The notes: a model not told the origin generated them from the sequence alone. Positions 45,278 through 54,549 are shown, counted from the stretch's first letter. The stretch is 64,000 nucleotides of DNA from Paenibacillus sp. FSL H8-0332 (GCF_037963835.1 NZ_CP150145.1:3906001-3970000); one strand, 5' to 3'. Made by a program: numbers and translations.

Positions 45278-45493
45278 TTAGCTGTCCAGTTGAAGGATTG
45301 CACCCGGGGAGAAGGCAGCATCCAGGTATTTATCCAGCGGACATTGCAGCAGCCTTACCACCTTCGCCTGCCCTCCGTCCAGCAGCTCGACCTGCATAAG
45401 CATACCTTGAATAGTCATCTCCTGCACAGGCCGGGCATAATTCAACGCCCCCTCGAATATTTGCTCCATCGGCAGAATGGTATAAAAGGTCAC
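45278..45493 (-). CDS. ylzJ: YlzJ-like protein
   Basis: 71 residues from GTG 45493, whose codon overlaps the tepA stop (GTGA). Begins [15 protein letters not shown] and ends with [14 protein letters not shown]; matches the small YlzJ family found between tepA and spoIIIE. Function unknown. Confidence 0.82.
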   Translation of the reverse strand: MTFYTILPMEQIFEGALNYARPVQEMTIQGMLMQVELLDGGQAKVVRLLQCPLDKYLDAAFSPGAILQLDS

Positions 45494-46284
45494 TGGGGCA
45501 GCCCCCCTTGCGGGAGTGTCTCATTTGTCAGAGTGGGTGCAGCAGCAATCATCCGGTTCAAATGGGCGAGTGCAGCGCCGATCCCGCCCACTTCATCCAT
45601 CAGACCAAACCTGACGGCGTCCTGCCCGCCCACTGCGGTACCGATGTCGCGGTTCAGCTCTCCGGTTTTGAACATCAGATCCTTGAACTGCACTTCCGTG
45701 ATGCGGGAATGAGAGGTCACGAATTTCACCATCCGCTCCTGCATACGCTCCATGTACTCGAAGGTCTGCGGCACGCCGATCACCAGACCGTTCATCCGGA
45801 TCGGATGGATCGTCATGGTGGCACTTTCAGCAATAATGGAATACGTGGAGGATACCGCTATAGGTACACCGATGCTGTGACCGCCGCCGATGACAACTGT
45901 TACCGTAGGCTTCGACAAGGAAGCGATCATCTCGGCAATGGCCAGTCCAGCCTCTACGTCCCCGCCAACCGTATTGAGAATGATCAGCAGCCCTTTAATG
46001 GTCTTACTCTGTTCAGCTGCAACGAGCTGGGGAATAATATGCTCGTATTTTGTAGTCTTGTTATGCGGCGGCAAGACGAAATGCCCTTCAATTTGTCCAA
46101 TAATCGTCATGCAAAAAATATCCGGCTCCCCTGTCGGCACCGCCGTCTGCCCCAGCTCCTTCAGCACCCCCACAGGTCCCGGCATCCCTGGAGGAACCGG
46201 CTCATTCACCGCTGGTTTAACCTCGCCTGGCAGGATCTCTTCGTTACGCCCTCCGTCCGCCTTACTTGCCTCTGTGATTTCCAT
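45490..46284 (-). CDS. tepA: ClpP-class translocation-enhancing protein TepA
   Basis: 264 residues from ATG 46284 (GGGGAG 11 nt upstream). ClpP/crotonase fold: [25 protein letters not shown], catalytic Ser in [16 protein letters not shown], His in [12 protein letters not shown]. Pro-rich N-terminus. In B. subtilis it is implicated in protein export/degradation. Conserved next to spoIIIE. Confidence 0.9.
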   Translation of the reverse strand: MEITEASKADGGRNEEILPGEVKPAVNEPVPPGMPGPVGVLKELGQTAVPTGEPDIFCMTIIGQIEGHFVLPPHNKTTKYEHIIPQLVAAEQSKTIKGLLIILNTVGGDVEAGLAIAEMIASLSKPTVTVVIGGGHSIGVPIAVSSTYSIIAESATMTIHPIRMNGLVIGVPQTFEYMERMQERMVKFVTSHSRITEVQFKDLMFKTGELNRDIGTAVGGQDAVRFGLMDEVGGIGAALAHLNRMIAAAPTLTNETLPQGGLPQ

Positions 46285-46415
46285 CGTACACAGCGCTCCC
46301 CTTCTGCCTGCAACACCTGTGTGCTTCAGGATTCTAATTTCTGTTAGTATGACATTCCGGGGGACCCCCTTATGCACTATATAAATTGCACTTGTATTTT
46401 TCTGCTGCTAATTCA

Positions 46416-46450
46416 AGAGGGCGGCCCCTCTCTTTAACGAGCCGCCCTCT
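46416..46450. terminator. terminator-like dyad between anti-sigma gene and tepA
   Basis: AGAGGGCGGC (46416-46425) pairs with GCCGCCCTCT (46441-46450). The downstream T-run is weak on both strands. Confidence 0.55.
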
Positions 46451-46462
46451 GTATTTCATATT

Positions 46463-47482
46463 TTAGTATTTGTCCACCACCGCACCCAGCGCTGCTCCGC
46501 GCACGTAGGTCTGACCTTTCAGGCTCTTTAACCCGTCCGCCGTCCCGGTCACAACCACACCCAGTATCCGTACATCCCCGGCCTCCGGTGCAGGCTTGTC
46601 TTTTTTCAAATAATTGAAGATACGCAGATACTCACTGTGGTGATTGTCTTTCTTGTCTACCCCGATCTGTACTGCGCCGATGAAATCCTCGGGTTTCGCC
46701 TGAGCCCAGTCCGGCTGGACGCCGAACCCGTAGACTCCGTAGTTCGCGTTCATCGGGGTTGGATAGTTCATTTTAGCGGGATCATTCTCATTTGGATAGG
46801 GCTTGAAGTTGAACCCTTCGCGTTCATCATACGTATCGACCCAGTACCAGACTGGCTTGGCGCCTGCGGGCAGCAGACCTTTCACCTCTTCGAAGGAATA
46901 ATCCTTGTCAAAAGATATCGCGAACTCCACCCGCTTGTCTTCGTTCATCTTGTCCAGCTCAGGAAGATCATTTAGAATTCTTCCGCCGTAATCGACGCCC
47001 GGGATATAGAAGGCCATCTCCCTCTGCCCGTTATAGGAATTATAACCCCGGTAATACTCATATCCTTCCTGCTTCATGCTCGGATCTTCTACGGTCAGGC
47101 TGTTAGAACCGCCATAGGCGCCGGTTGTGAAAGGAAACCACCAGGCGTTGTAATTGAGCCATCTATTCTTCCAGGGGATCGGTACGGCATCGACGATTTT
47201 ATAGGTTTGAAGTTCCATTACTCCTGATAAAAAACCTCTATTGTCCCTAAAGCCAGAATTAAATTCATTAGGGCTGCTAATCCTCATATACCGCTGTTCG
47301 CTATAAAGTGCGTTGGAAGACAGATGTCCTACCAACTGCGCCGCACCAAAAAATACGATGATCAGCATAAGCACACTAACTGTGACTGAAATCAGGATGC
47401 TGCGGATCATGCTCTTCCGTTTGGTTTTTTTCAGGGTTTGCATAATATTCTGGTCTTCTGCTTCATCCCATGGGGCAGTCAT
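46463..47482 (-). CDS. anti-sigma factor of the adjacent ECF sigma factor
   Basis: 339 residues. Cytoplasmic N-terminus (about 1-22), one membrane helix (about 25-48, MIRSILISVTVSVLMLIIVFFGA), then a large extracytoplasmic domain of the sigma-factor-regulator type (Sigma_reg C-terminal like; FAISFDKDYSFEEVKGLLPAG; FIGAVQIGVDK). Its start overlaps the sigma gene stop by 4 bp, so they are coupled. Expected to hold the sigma factor at the membrane until a signal arrives. Confidence 0.85.
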   Translation of the reverse strand: MTAPWDEAEDQNIMQTLKKTKRKSMIRSILISVTVSVLMLIIVFFGAAQLVGHLSSNALYSEQRYMRISSPNEFNSGFRDNRGFLSGVMELQTYKIVDAVPIPWKNRWLNYNAWWFPFTTGAYGGSNSLTVEDPSMKQEGYEYYRGYNSYNGQREMAFYIPGVDYGGRILNDLPELDKMNEDKRVEFAISFDKDYSFEEVKGLLPAGAKPVWYWVDTYDEREGFNFKPYPNENDPAKMNYPTPMNANYGVYGFGVQPDWAQAKPEDFIGAVQIGVDKKDNHHSEYLRIFNYLKKDKPAPEAGDVRILGVVVTGTADGLKSLKGQTYVRGAALGAVVDKY

Positions 47483-47979
47483 TCGCCCTCACCTCCATAT
47501 AATTGTTGAAATTGCTGTCTGGCCCGGTAGAGCGTAGCTTTCACTGTCCCTTCGGAAATGCCGAGCAGGGCGGAGATTTCCTTATAGGACAGCTCCATTT
47601 CATATTTCAGCAGAATCAGTTGCTTATTGACCGGATTCAAGCAGTCCAGCACTCCTTCTATCTCCTCTTTCCGTTCTCTGCGCAGCAGCACCGCTTCCGG
47701 TAACTCCTGCTCCTGGGCCGGATGTTCTTCCACTTCCTCACCGCTATAGGAATATCTCTTCTGTCTGCGGCAATGGTCAAAATAACGGTTAATCGCAACC
47801 TTGTACAACCAGGCGCTGAATTTGCGCTCATCGATCGCCTCCAGATACAGCAGCGCCTTGTACACGGTGTCCTGCACAATATCTTCTGCATCTGAAGCCC
47901 CGGCGCCGAGGCGGATCAAGTAGCGGCGAATCTCCGCCATTTTGGGTTGGAGCACCTTCTCCAGGTCTCTTGGCTCCAT
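47479..47979 (-). CDS. ECF-type RNA polymerase sigma factor
   Basis: 166 residues from ATG 47979 (AAGGAGGTGCAGC upstream). Region 2 (ASDAEDIVQDTVYKALLYLE, FSAWLYKVAINRYFDHCRR) and region 4 (LILLKYEMELSYKEISALLGISEGTVKATLYRAR). Pairs with the coupled anti-sigma gene. The pair interrupts the conserved rnjB-tepA order, so it is an insertion in this lineage (inference). Confidence 0.92.
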   Translation of the reverse strand: MEPRDLEKVLQPKMAEIRRYLIRLGAGASDAEDIVQDTVYKALLYLEAIDERKFSAWLYKVAINRYFDHCRRQKRYSYSGEEVEEHPAQEQELPEAVLLRRERKEEIEGVLDCLNPVNKQLILLKYEMELSYKEISALLGISEGTVKATLYRARQQFQQLYGGEGE

Positions 47980-48044
47980 GCTGCACCTCCTTGCCTGTAT
48001 AACGGTCAGGTTGCCCAAATGTTATTTTGTGCAAAGAAAAAAAC

Positions 48045-48098
48045 ATAAAAAAGCCTCTTCCCCCAGGAAACCGTCCAATATTTCCGGGAAAAGAGGCT
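48045..48098 (-). terminator. terminator of the RNase J gene
   Basis: AGCCTCTT-CCC...GGG-AAGAGGCT with a long loop, followed by TTTTTT on the minus strand. Confidence 0.78.
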
Positions 48099-48132
48099 AT
48101 TGCCAAAGCTATATTGTTAAGAAATGCTTCTC

Positions 48133-49815
48133 TTATACTTCCATAATAATCGGCAGGATCATCGGTCTGCGGCGGGTCTGCTCATAGAGGAAACGGCCGA
48201 GCGAGTCTTTGACACTGGTCTTCAGGGAAGCCCATTCATTGACCTTCTCACTCATCAGACGCTGCAGCGTGCCCGAGACAATCCGGTTCGCTTCGTCCAG
48301 GAGACCTTCCGATTCCCGTACATACACGAATCCGCGTGAGATGATATCCGGACCAGAGACAATCGCTCCGTTCTGCTTGCTGAGGGTAACCACAACCACC
48401 AGAATACCGTCCTGCGACAACAGCTTGCGGTCACGCAGTACAATGTTGCCGACATCGCCGACACCAAGTCCGTCAATCAGCACGTTGCCTGCAGTAACCT
48501 TACCTGCTCTGCGTGCAGCTCCTCCAGAAATCTCAATCACTTCACCAAGCTCAGTAATGAAGATATTGCTCGGCTCTACGCCAACGGATTCAGCCAGAAG
48601 CGCATGCTTACGCTGCATCCGGTATTCACCGTGGATTGGCATGAAGTATTTCGGCTTCATCAGGTTGAGCATCAGCTTCAGCTCTTCCTGGCTGCCGTGG
48701 CCGGATACGTGAACGCCGGAGTTGGAGCCGCTGTAAATAACATTGGCACCAAGGCGGAACAGTTCATCAATGGTACGGCCAACATATTTCTCATTACCCG
48801 GTACCGGTGTAGCCGCAATAATAACGGTGTCGCCCGGCATGATATCTACCTTGCGGTGACTGGAACGCGCCATGCGTGTCAGCGCTGACATAGGCTCGCC
48901 TTGGCTGCCTGTGCACAATACCACCACACGGTTGCCTGCCATTCTGTTCATCTCTTCAGGCTCAATGAGCATGCCGTCAGGGATATGCAGATAGCCAAGC
49001 TCGGAAGCGATGGACACTACGTTAACCATGCTTCGTCCAATCACGGTAATCTTGCGTCCGGTTGCTTCAGAAGCGTTCACGACCTGCTGAATACGATGCA
49101 CGTTCGAAGCGAAGGTCGCTACTACTACACGCTGTTCAGCTTTGCGGAAAATATCCTCCAGCACGATGCCGACGTTCTTCTCCGAAGGTGTGAAGCCCGG
49201 CTTCTCGGCATTCGTGCTGTCTGACAGCAAGGCCAGAACACCCTTCGATCCGATCTCAGCCATACGATGCAGATTGGCAAATTGACCGTTGACTGGCGTG
49301 TGGTCAAATTTGAAGTCACCTGTGTGAACAACATTGCCTTCTGGTGTCTCAACGCATACCCCGACAGAATCCGGAATACTGTGATTCGTTCTGAAGAAGG
49401 TTGCCTTGAGGGATGTACCCAGTTCAACTTCGGAATCCTCATTAATCAGAATCCGCTTAGTTTCACCAAGCAGGTTCGCTTCCTTGAGCTTGTTCTCCAC
49501 AAGACCCAGGGTAAGTCTTGTTCCGTATACGGGAACATTCAGGTTCTTAAGCACATAAGATAATCCGCCAATGTGATCCTCATGGCCGTGGGTAAGAACA
49601 ATTCCTCTTACCTTGTCACGGTTCTCAATGAGGTAGGAGATATCCGGTATTACAATATCAATACCCAGCATATCTTCCTCCGGGAATTTCAGGCCGGCGT
49701 CAATGACTACAATGTCGTTGCCGTACTGAACTACGTACATGTTCTTCCCAATTTCGCCGACTCCGCCAAGCGCGAATATCGTCAGTTTGTCGTTGTTGTT
49801 GTTTTTTTTGGACAA
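48133..49815 (-). CDS. rnjB: ribonuclease J
   Basis: 560 residues. Metallo-beta-lactamase domain with GGVGEIGKNMYV, complete zinc motif LTHGHEDHIGG, HTGDFKFDHTP; beta-CASP domain; HVSGHGSQEELKLML and PIHGEYRMQ; C-terminus RRPMILPIIMEV. 5'-3' exo/endoribonuclease of mRNA decay. Position (dapA-here-tepA) is that of B. subtilis rnjB, but the intact HGHEDH motif and the C-terminus resemble RNase J1, so the symbol rests on synteny. The N-terminus has an Asn run. Confidence 0.92.
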   Translation of the reverse strand: MSKKNNNNDKLTIFALGGVGEIGKNMYVVQYGNDIVVIDAGLKFPEEDMLGIDIVIPDISYLIENRDKVRGIVLTHGHEDHIGGLSYVLKNLNVPVYGTRLTLGLVENKLKEANLLGETKRILINEDSEVELGTSLKATFFRTNHSIPDSVGVCVETPEGNVVHTGDFKFDHTPVNGQFANLHRMAEIGSKGVLALLSDSTNAEKPGFTPSEKNVGIVLEDIFRKAEQRVVVATFASNVHRIQQVVNASEATGRKITVIGRSMVNVVSIASELGYLHIPDGMLIEPEEMNRMAGNRVVVLCTGSQGEPMSALTRMARSSHRKVDIMPGDTVIIAATPVPGNEKYVGRTIDELFRLGANVIYSGSNSGVHVSGHGSQEELKLMLNLMKPKYFMPIHGEYRMQRKHALLAESVGVEPSNIFITELGEVIEISGGAARRAGKVTAGNVLIDGLGVGDVGNIVLRDRKLLSQDGILVVVVTLSKQNGAIVSGPDIISRGFVYVRESEGLLDEANRIVSGTLQRLMSEKVNEWASLKTSVKDSLGRFLYEQTRRRPMILPIIMEV

Positions 49816-50354
49816 ATGAATCTAACCCTCCTATGATGTTGGACGTCATACTTTTTATTTGTTAACAATGAGCTTCAATATTTCAGCGGCGCTGTAATAT
49901 ACATCAAAATGCTGTTAACTCCTTACTTCGACAAGGAATTCCCGGTAAGCCTGTATAATTGCGCAAGTCTAAACTCCCGAATCCGGGCAGTAATATCCTC
50001 TTGAAGCGGGCAAACGCCCTCAAAATTCCACCACCGCGCCCCTTGCGCGTAAATCCGGCGTATTCAGCACAGACTTATTCAAGGACCTATCCTGTCTCAC
50101 AATGTAAAATCACATTGATGGAAGATTACGCATATTTTTTTAACCGCACCGAGTCAATTAAGTTCATTATACATGATTTTTTTGGCAAAAGACAAGTCAC
50201 CCTGTGCCTGGTCCTATTCTTTCCTTAACAATCAGCCATTATTTGAGGAAAAGACAAGCAAAAAAGCGCTGCAAAGACTGACTTTTTTAACATAGAGTTA
50301 ATCCGGGAGAAATAAATACCATAAGCGCTCTGCAGTGGCAAAAAGTCCGTTATG
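49816..50354 (-). other. gene-free interval holding a long RNase J leader
   Basis: About 540 bp without a credible gene. From the promoter at 50166-50195 the leader would be about 340 nt. It contains small GC hairpins (GGGCAAACGCCC near 50019; GCGCCCCTTGCGC near 50037) and A/T-rich runs. No known riboswitch motif recognised. Confidence 0.45.
50166..50195 (-). promoter_or_regulatory. possible promoter of the RNase J gene
   Basis: Minus strand TTGTCT (50190-50195), 18-nt spacer, TATAAT (50166-50171). Confidence 0.45.
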
Positions 50355-50362
50355 TAAAAAAA

Positions 50363-50387
50363 ACGGCCGCTCTATAAGAGTGACCGT
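50363..50387 (-). terminator. terminator of the dapG-dapA operon
   Basis: ACGG-x-C-x-CTC...GAG-x-G-x-CCGT with TTTTTTTT following on the minus strand. Confidence 0.72.
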
Positions 50388-50436
50388 CGCTGTATGATCT
50401 ATCTATCTTCGCCTCATTCACATATCCATGGCTGGA

Positions 50437-51312
50437 CTATCTTAGCAAAGCCGCAATGAAGGCCGCCTCTTCTTCCGTCGGTGAGACCATCGGCAGGCGG
50501 ACCGAGCCGACATCAATCCCGCGCAGCCCCAGCGCGTACTTCACGGCTGAGGGATTGGGCAGCGGCTGCGGACACTCGAACAGCCCCTTGAAGACCGGAA
50601 ACAGCTGCCGGTGAAGCTCACCTGCACGGCGGACATCGCCGGAGTTGAAGGCCTCGATCATCTCCGACATCTGCGCCCCTACGACATGGCTGGCCACACT
50701 GATAATGCCATGGCCCCCAACAGCAAGCGTCGCGAGACCCGCAGAATCATCTCCGGAGTAGACATGGAAGTCTTCAGGACAAGCTGAGGCAATCCATGTA
50801 ATCTGATCTACCGAAGCACATTCCTTCGTAGCCACAATATTAGGAATCTCCGCCAGACGCAGGGTGGTTGCTACACTCATGCTCACTGTCGTACGGCCTG
50901 GCACATTGTACAAAATGCAGGGCAGCGAAGTCGCGGAAGCAATCGCAGAGAAATGCTGGTAAAGCCCTTCCTGATTCGGTTTATTGTAATACGGGACGAC
51001 CAGAAGCACACCGTCCACGCCGATTTTTTCAGCTTCCTTGGTGAGCCGGGTAGAGTGTCTGGTGCTGTTGCTGCCGGTACCGGCAATGATTTTGCAGCGT
51101 CCGTCTGCCTGCTGCTTCACGAAGGAGAACAGCTTCAACTTCTCCTCATCCGTTAAGGTCGGCGATTCACCGGTTGTTCCGCAGACTACGAGCGCAGCGG
51201 ACTTTTGTTCCTCGATCAGATAATCGACCAGCCTTGAAGTTGCTTCCCAGTTGATTTCTCCCTCCCCGTCAAACGGGGTTACCATTGCGGTGATCAGTCT
51301 TCCGAAATCCAC
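50437..51312 (-). CDS. dapA: 4-hydroxy-tetrahydrodipicolinate synthase
   Basis: 291 residues from GTG 51312 (AAGGAGG 8 nt upstream). Signature VCGTTGESPTL, Tyr/Arg in LYNVPGRTT, Schiff-base Lys in VATKECASVDQ, GDDSAGL. Condenses aspartate semialdehyde with pyruvate, giving the lysine and dipicolinate precursor. It follows dapG by 16 bp and forms the lysine/DPA cluster with spoVFAB. Confidence 0.95.
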   Translation of the reverse strand: MDFGRLITAMVTPFDGEGEINWEATSRLVDYLIEEQKSAALVVCGTTGESPTLTDEEKLKLFSFVKQQADGRCKIIAGTGSNSTRHSTRLTKEAEKIGVDGVLLVVPYYNKPNQEGLYQHFSAIASATSLPCILYNVPGRTTVSMSVATTLRLAEIPNIVATKECASVDQITWIASACPEDFHVYSGDDSAGLATLAVGGHGIISVASHVVGAQMSEMIEAFNSGDVRRAGELHRQLFPVFKGLFECPQPLPNPSAVKYALGLRGIDVGSVRLPMVSPTEEEAAFIAALLR

Positions 51313-51328
51313 TTTGAATTCCTCCTTG

Positions 51329-52549
51329 TCAGCGGTGCAATTCAAACTTGGTATGCAGGGCGCGAACCGACTGCACCATATCTTCTTTTTTCACGAGAAC
51401 CCAGATCGTTGTGTTGGAATCGGCAGACTGCAGAATTTGGATGTTCTGCGAGCTGAGCGCTTCGACGATATGCGCCATAATCCCCGGAACGCCGTTGATG
51501 CCTCCACCGATGACCGAGACCTTCGCACAGCCGGACAAGCTCTTGGGACGCAGACCCAGTTCCTGCAGCGCAGCAATTGCCTGCTCCGATTTGTCATCGA
51601 ACACCGTATATACGGCCTCGGTCGGCGTTACATTGATGAAGTCCACGCTGATTCCGTTATCGGCCATGCTCTTGAAGATCTGCAGCTGCACGCCAGTTCC
51701 ATTGCCCTCCGGACATTCCACCGAGATCTGCGTAATATTGCTGACATAGGCAATACCTGTGACGAACCGGTCAACGACTCCGTGCGATACATCACTGAAG
51801 CCTTCCGGATGGGTCACAAGCGTCCCCTCTGCTTCAGAGAAGGTCGAGCGCACACGTACCGGAATCTGGGCCTGCATGGCAATCTCCACTGCCCGTGGAT
51901 GAATGACCTTGGCTCCCTGATACGCCATGTTGCAAATCTCGGTGTAGCTGACATAAGTAAGCTGCCTTGCATCTTCGACGATCCGCGGATCGGCGGTGAG
52001 AATGCCGTCCACATCCGTATAGATGTCTACCATATCCGCACGCAGTGCGGCTCCCAGTGCTGTCGCCGAGGTGTCGCTTCCTCCGCGGCCCAGTGTGGTG
52101 AAATCACCAGCCTCCGTCTGACCCTGGAAACCGGTTACTATAACTACTTTATGCTCGCGCAGCTCCCGTAGAATGCGTTCCGTCCGCACATCCAGAATTC
52201 TGGCATTGCCATAGCTGTTGTCTGTCAGGAATCCGGCTTGCGCCCCTGTCAGCACAGTGGAACGAATACCCTCCTGCTCCAGCAGACCGCACAGATTGGC
52301 CGCCGAGATGATCTCCCCGCAGCTCATCAGCAGATCCCGTTCCCGGTCCGGGAGCGAATTCCCGCTCTGAACCGCCAGATCAAGCAGTGTATCGGTAGCG
52401 TAGGGTTCTCCTTTGCGGCCCATAGCCGAGACTACAACCACCAGACTGAACCCGCTGGCCAGCTCCCGTTTGACATGACGAATTACGTGTTCTCTGGCCA
52501 CAGGTGTGGATAGGGAAGTTCCGCCGAATTTTTGCACCAAAATACCCAT
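51329..52549 (-). CDS. dapG: aspartate kinase (DapG type)
   Basis: 406 residues from ATG 52549 (GGAGG upstream). Kinase domain with VQKFGGTSLSTP and GRGGSDTSATALGAALRADMVDIYTDVDG; two C-terminal ACT domains (from about 260) with VSVIGGGINGVPGIMAHIVEALSSQNI. Phosphorylates aspartate, first step to lysine and dipicolinate; DapG in B. subtilis is the DAP-sensitive isozyme. A TATAAT (52653-52658) in the 217-bp gap upstream may be its own promoter. Confidence 0.94.
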   Translation of the reverse strand: MGILVQKFGGTSLSTPVAREHVIRHVKRELASGFSLVVVVSAMGRKGEPYATDTLLDLAVQSGNSLPDRERDLLMSCGEIISAANLCGLLEQEGIRSTVLTGAQAGFLTDNSYGNARILDVRTERILRELREHKVVIVTGFQGQTEAGDFTTLGRGGSDTSATALGAALRADMVDIYTDVDGILTADPRIVEDARQLTYVSYTEICNMAYQGAKVIHPRAVEIAMQAQIPVRVRSTFSEAEGTLVTHPEGFSDVSHGVVDRFVTGIAYVSNITQISVECPEGNGTGVQLQIFKSMADNGISVDFINVTPTEAVYTVFDDKSEQAIAALQELGLRPKSLSGCAKVSVIGGGINGVPGIMAHIVEALSSQNIQILQSADSNTTIWVLVKKEDMVQSVRALHTKFELHR

Positions 52550-52766
52550 GTATAATTCCTCCATTACTTCTCTCAGCAGACTTACTGAACCTTACGTGAA
52601 ATAAATCACCCCATGAGGCAGAAGTGTTCGTAGCCGCGATAACCTGACTCTTATTATAGCGTAAAATTGTTCGTGCCGCCCCCGGGATGAGGACGGCAGA
52701 AATGAAGCTTATGGGTCCGTCAGCTGAGTTCGCTCTTCCGGGCCAATCCCGTGCTGATTATATTAT

Positions 52767-53363
52767 CTATGCGGAATAAAACCGTTGAACTAGCATAGGC
52801 TGCAACTGGTTGCCCTGTAGAGCGGCGTAGCACGCCTCAGGAATGAGATCCATCTGCGCCACCAGCGAATTCGGCTTACCCTCAGGATTATCCTGTCCGA
52901 ACGGGACGAAATAAATATGTTTGGCAACCAGGAGCTTCGCAATATTCGCAGCGTTAAGTCCAAGTCCGTCATTCGTCGAGATCGCCAGCACCAGCGGACG
53001 CCCGTTGCGCATCTGCGATTTGGCTGCCATCAGCACCGGACTGTCCGTCATCGCGTTCGCCAGCTTACTTGTTGTGTTCCCTGTGCAGGGAGCGATCGTC
53101 AGCACATCCAGCAGCTTGGAAGGACCCAGCGGCTCCGCTTCAACAATTGTAGAAATGATATCATTCCCTGTTATATCTTTCAACTGTTTTAACCAATTTT
53201 CCGAGGTTCCAAAGCGGGTATCCGTATTCAGTACCGAAGCAGACACAATCGGCACCACATTCGCTCCTCCATCCATGAACCGCTGAATCTGCGGCATCAC
53301 CTCAGCGAAGGTGCAGTGCGAGCCGGTAATGGCATAACCTACTGTTTTTCCGTGCCAATCCAT
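52767..53363 (-). CDS. spoVFB: dipicolinate synthase subunit B
   Basis: 198 residues; ATG 53363 follows the spoVFA stop directly. Flavoprotein-like fold: KTVGYAITGSHCTFAEVMPQIQRF, TIAPCTGNTTSKLANAMTDSPVLMAAKS. With subunit A oxidises dihydrodipicolinate to dipicolinic acid in the mother cell. Confidence 0.95.
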   Translation of the reverse strand: MDWHGKTVGYAITGSHCTFAEVMPQIQRFMDGGANVVPIVSASVLNTDTRFGTSENWLKQLKDITGNDIISTIVEAEPLGPSKLLDVLTIAPCTGNTTSKLANAMTDSPVLMAAKSQMRNGRPLVLAISTNDGLGLNAANIAKLLVAKHIYFVPFGQDNPEGKPNSLVAQMDLIPEACYAALQGNQLQPMLVQRFYSA

Positions 53364-54260
53364 TCATTCATCCCCCCTGCTTAAAGTCTCGTCCGATATC
53401 GACTGTACCAGCGCACCTGCCATAATGATTCCGGCGCTCTTGGGGGCAACAATTCCGGGCAGGCCCGGTGCCAGCATCGCCTTGATCCCGCGCTTCTCGG
53501 CATAGCGGAAATCGCATCCGCCCGGTGCGGACGCCAAATCGATGATCACGCAATGCGGCTGAAGCCGGGACAGGACCTGTGCGTTGATAATCATAGCGGG
53601 TATAGTGTTGAAGATCAGATCCGCCTCTGGTGCATGCAGCAGCAAATCCTCTGTCATAAAAGGCTTCCAGCCCATTTCCGCTGCCCTTGCAAAATGCTCC
53701 TGCTTCCTGACGCCTACTTTGACCGTTGCTCCCATTCCCTGGAGGGTTCTGGACATGGTGAAGCCGGTCCGGCCCATCCCCAGCACCATCGATGTAGAGC
53801 CGTGTATGGTAAAGTCCGTATTCTGTACGGCCATCACCAAAGCTCCCTCCGCTGTCGGAATAGAATTGTAGATTGCCACATCGTCCCTGTTCAACAGCTC
53901 CACCAGCTTCAGTGAATGTCCGGCACACAGGCCGCGCAAATAGCTCTTAGCCATGCCGGTGTACACGATTGCCCGGGACGGCAAGGCCGCGATATGCTCC
54001 TCCCGCAGCTGGAGGCGTTCCGAAGAATACAGCGCGTTAATATAACCCTCATCATCGCAGCCGACCGCCGGCAGCACCAGCACATCCGCTTCACCTAGCA
54101 GCTCGGGCGACAACAGTTCCAGGCTTACCCCCGGGCATGGGGCATCCCATGTATCGAATCCGGCAACGCTTACGGCCGCATCCAATTCCACACATTTCCG
54201 AATCACTTCAATTTGTCTCGCGTCCCCGCCCAGGAACACGATCCTGATGCCAGTAAGCAT
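53364..54260 (-). CDS. spoVFA: dipicolinate synthase subunit A
   Basis: 298 residues from ATG 54260, chosen because AAAGGAG lies 10 nt upstream (a GTG at 54281 would put that site inside the gene). N-terminal dipicolinate synthase domain (IRIVFLGGDARQIEVIRK), C-terminal NAD-binding domain (VLGMGRTGFTMSRTLQGMGATVKVG). A sigma-K-like promoter lies just upstream, fitting mother-cell expression. Confidence 0.95.
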   Translation of the reverse strand: MLTGIRIVFLGGDARQIEVIRKCVELDAAVSVAGFDTWDAPCPGVSLELLSPELLGEADVLVLPAVGCDDEGYINALYSSERLQLREEHIAALPSRAIVYTGMAKSYLRGLCAGHSLKLVELLNRDDVAIYNSIPTAEGALVMAVQNTDFTIHGSTSMVLGMGRTGFTMSRTLQGMGATVKVGVRKQEHFARAAEMGWKPFMTEDLLLHAPEADLIFNTIPAMIINAQVLSRLQPHCVIIDLASAPGGCDFRYAEKRGIKAMLAPGLPGIVAPKSAGIIMAGALVQSISDETLSRGDE

Positions 54261-54281
54261 AGGGATGACGCTCCTTTCCAC

Positions 54282-54549
54282 AACCTCATTCGACTATAGA
54301 GCATCTTATGCCGGAAGCCGCCGATGGGTGAAGAGCGGAGAGGAATTCTAATCCACAGAAAGAGCTATAGCTTATACTTGTATTTTTTCTGTTCTGGGAT
54401 TGCCGTGACTCCAGAGAATGTTTTGCCCTCCGGCCGCTGTTGTCCCCAGCAGTTTTAGACCAAAAGAATCAGGTACACTGCTCCTGTCGGCGATTCCCTC
54501 AGCCACGTTCAGCAACAATGTCAGTCTATGAATTATTCAAAGAAAACTA
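54282..54549 (-). other. spoVFA-dut intergenic region
   Basis: No gene seen. Contains the sigma-K-like promoter and a 15-mer (TCCGGCCGCTGTTGT, 54429-54443) also present after recA at 29221-29235. Confidence 0.4.
54302..54330 (-). promoter_or_regulatory. sigma-K-like promoter of spoVFA
   Basis: Minus strand CACC (54327-54330), 16-nt spacer, CATAAGATG (54302-54310), against the sigma-K consensus mACm-N16-CATAnnnTA with one mismatch. Confidence 0.45.

Noticed and set aside
45508-46347. 279-residue plus-strand ORF
   Set aside because: Antisense to tepA.
50000-50100. Small peptide gene or known riboswitch in the RNase J leader
   Set aside because: Short open frames lack a ribosome site, and no conserved riboswitch core could be recognised.
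52565-52766. Lysine riboswitch before dapG
   Set aside because: The leader after the likely promoter is only about 90 nt, too short for an L-box, and no L-box motifs are seen.
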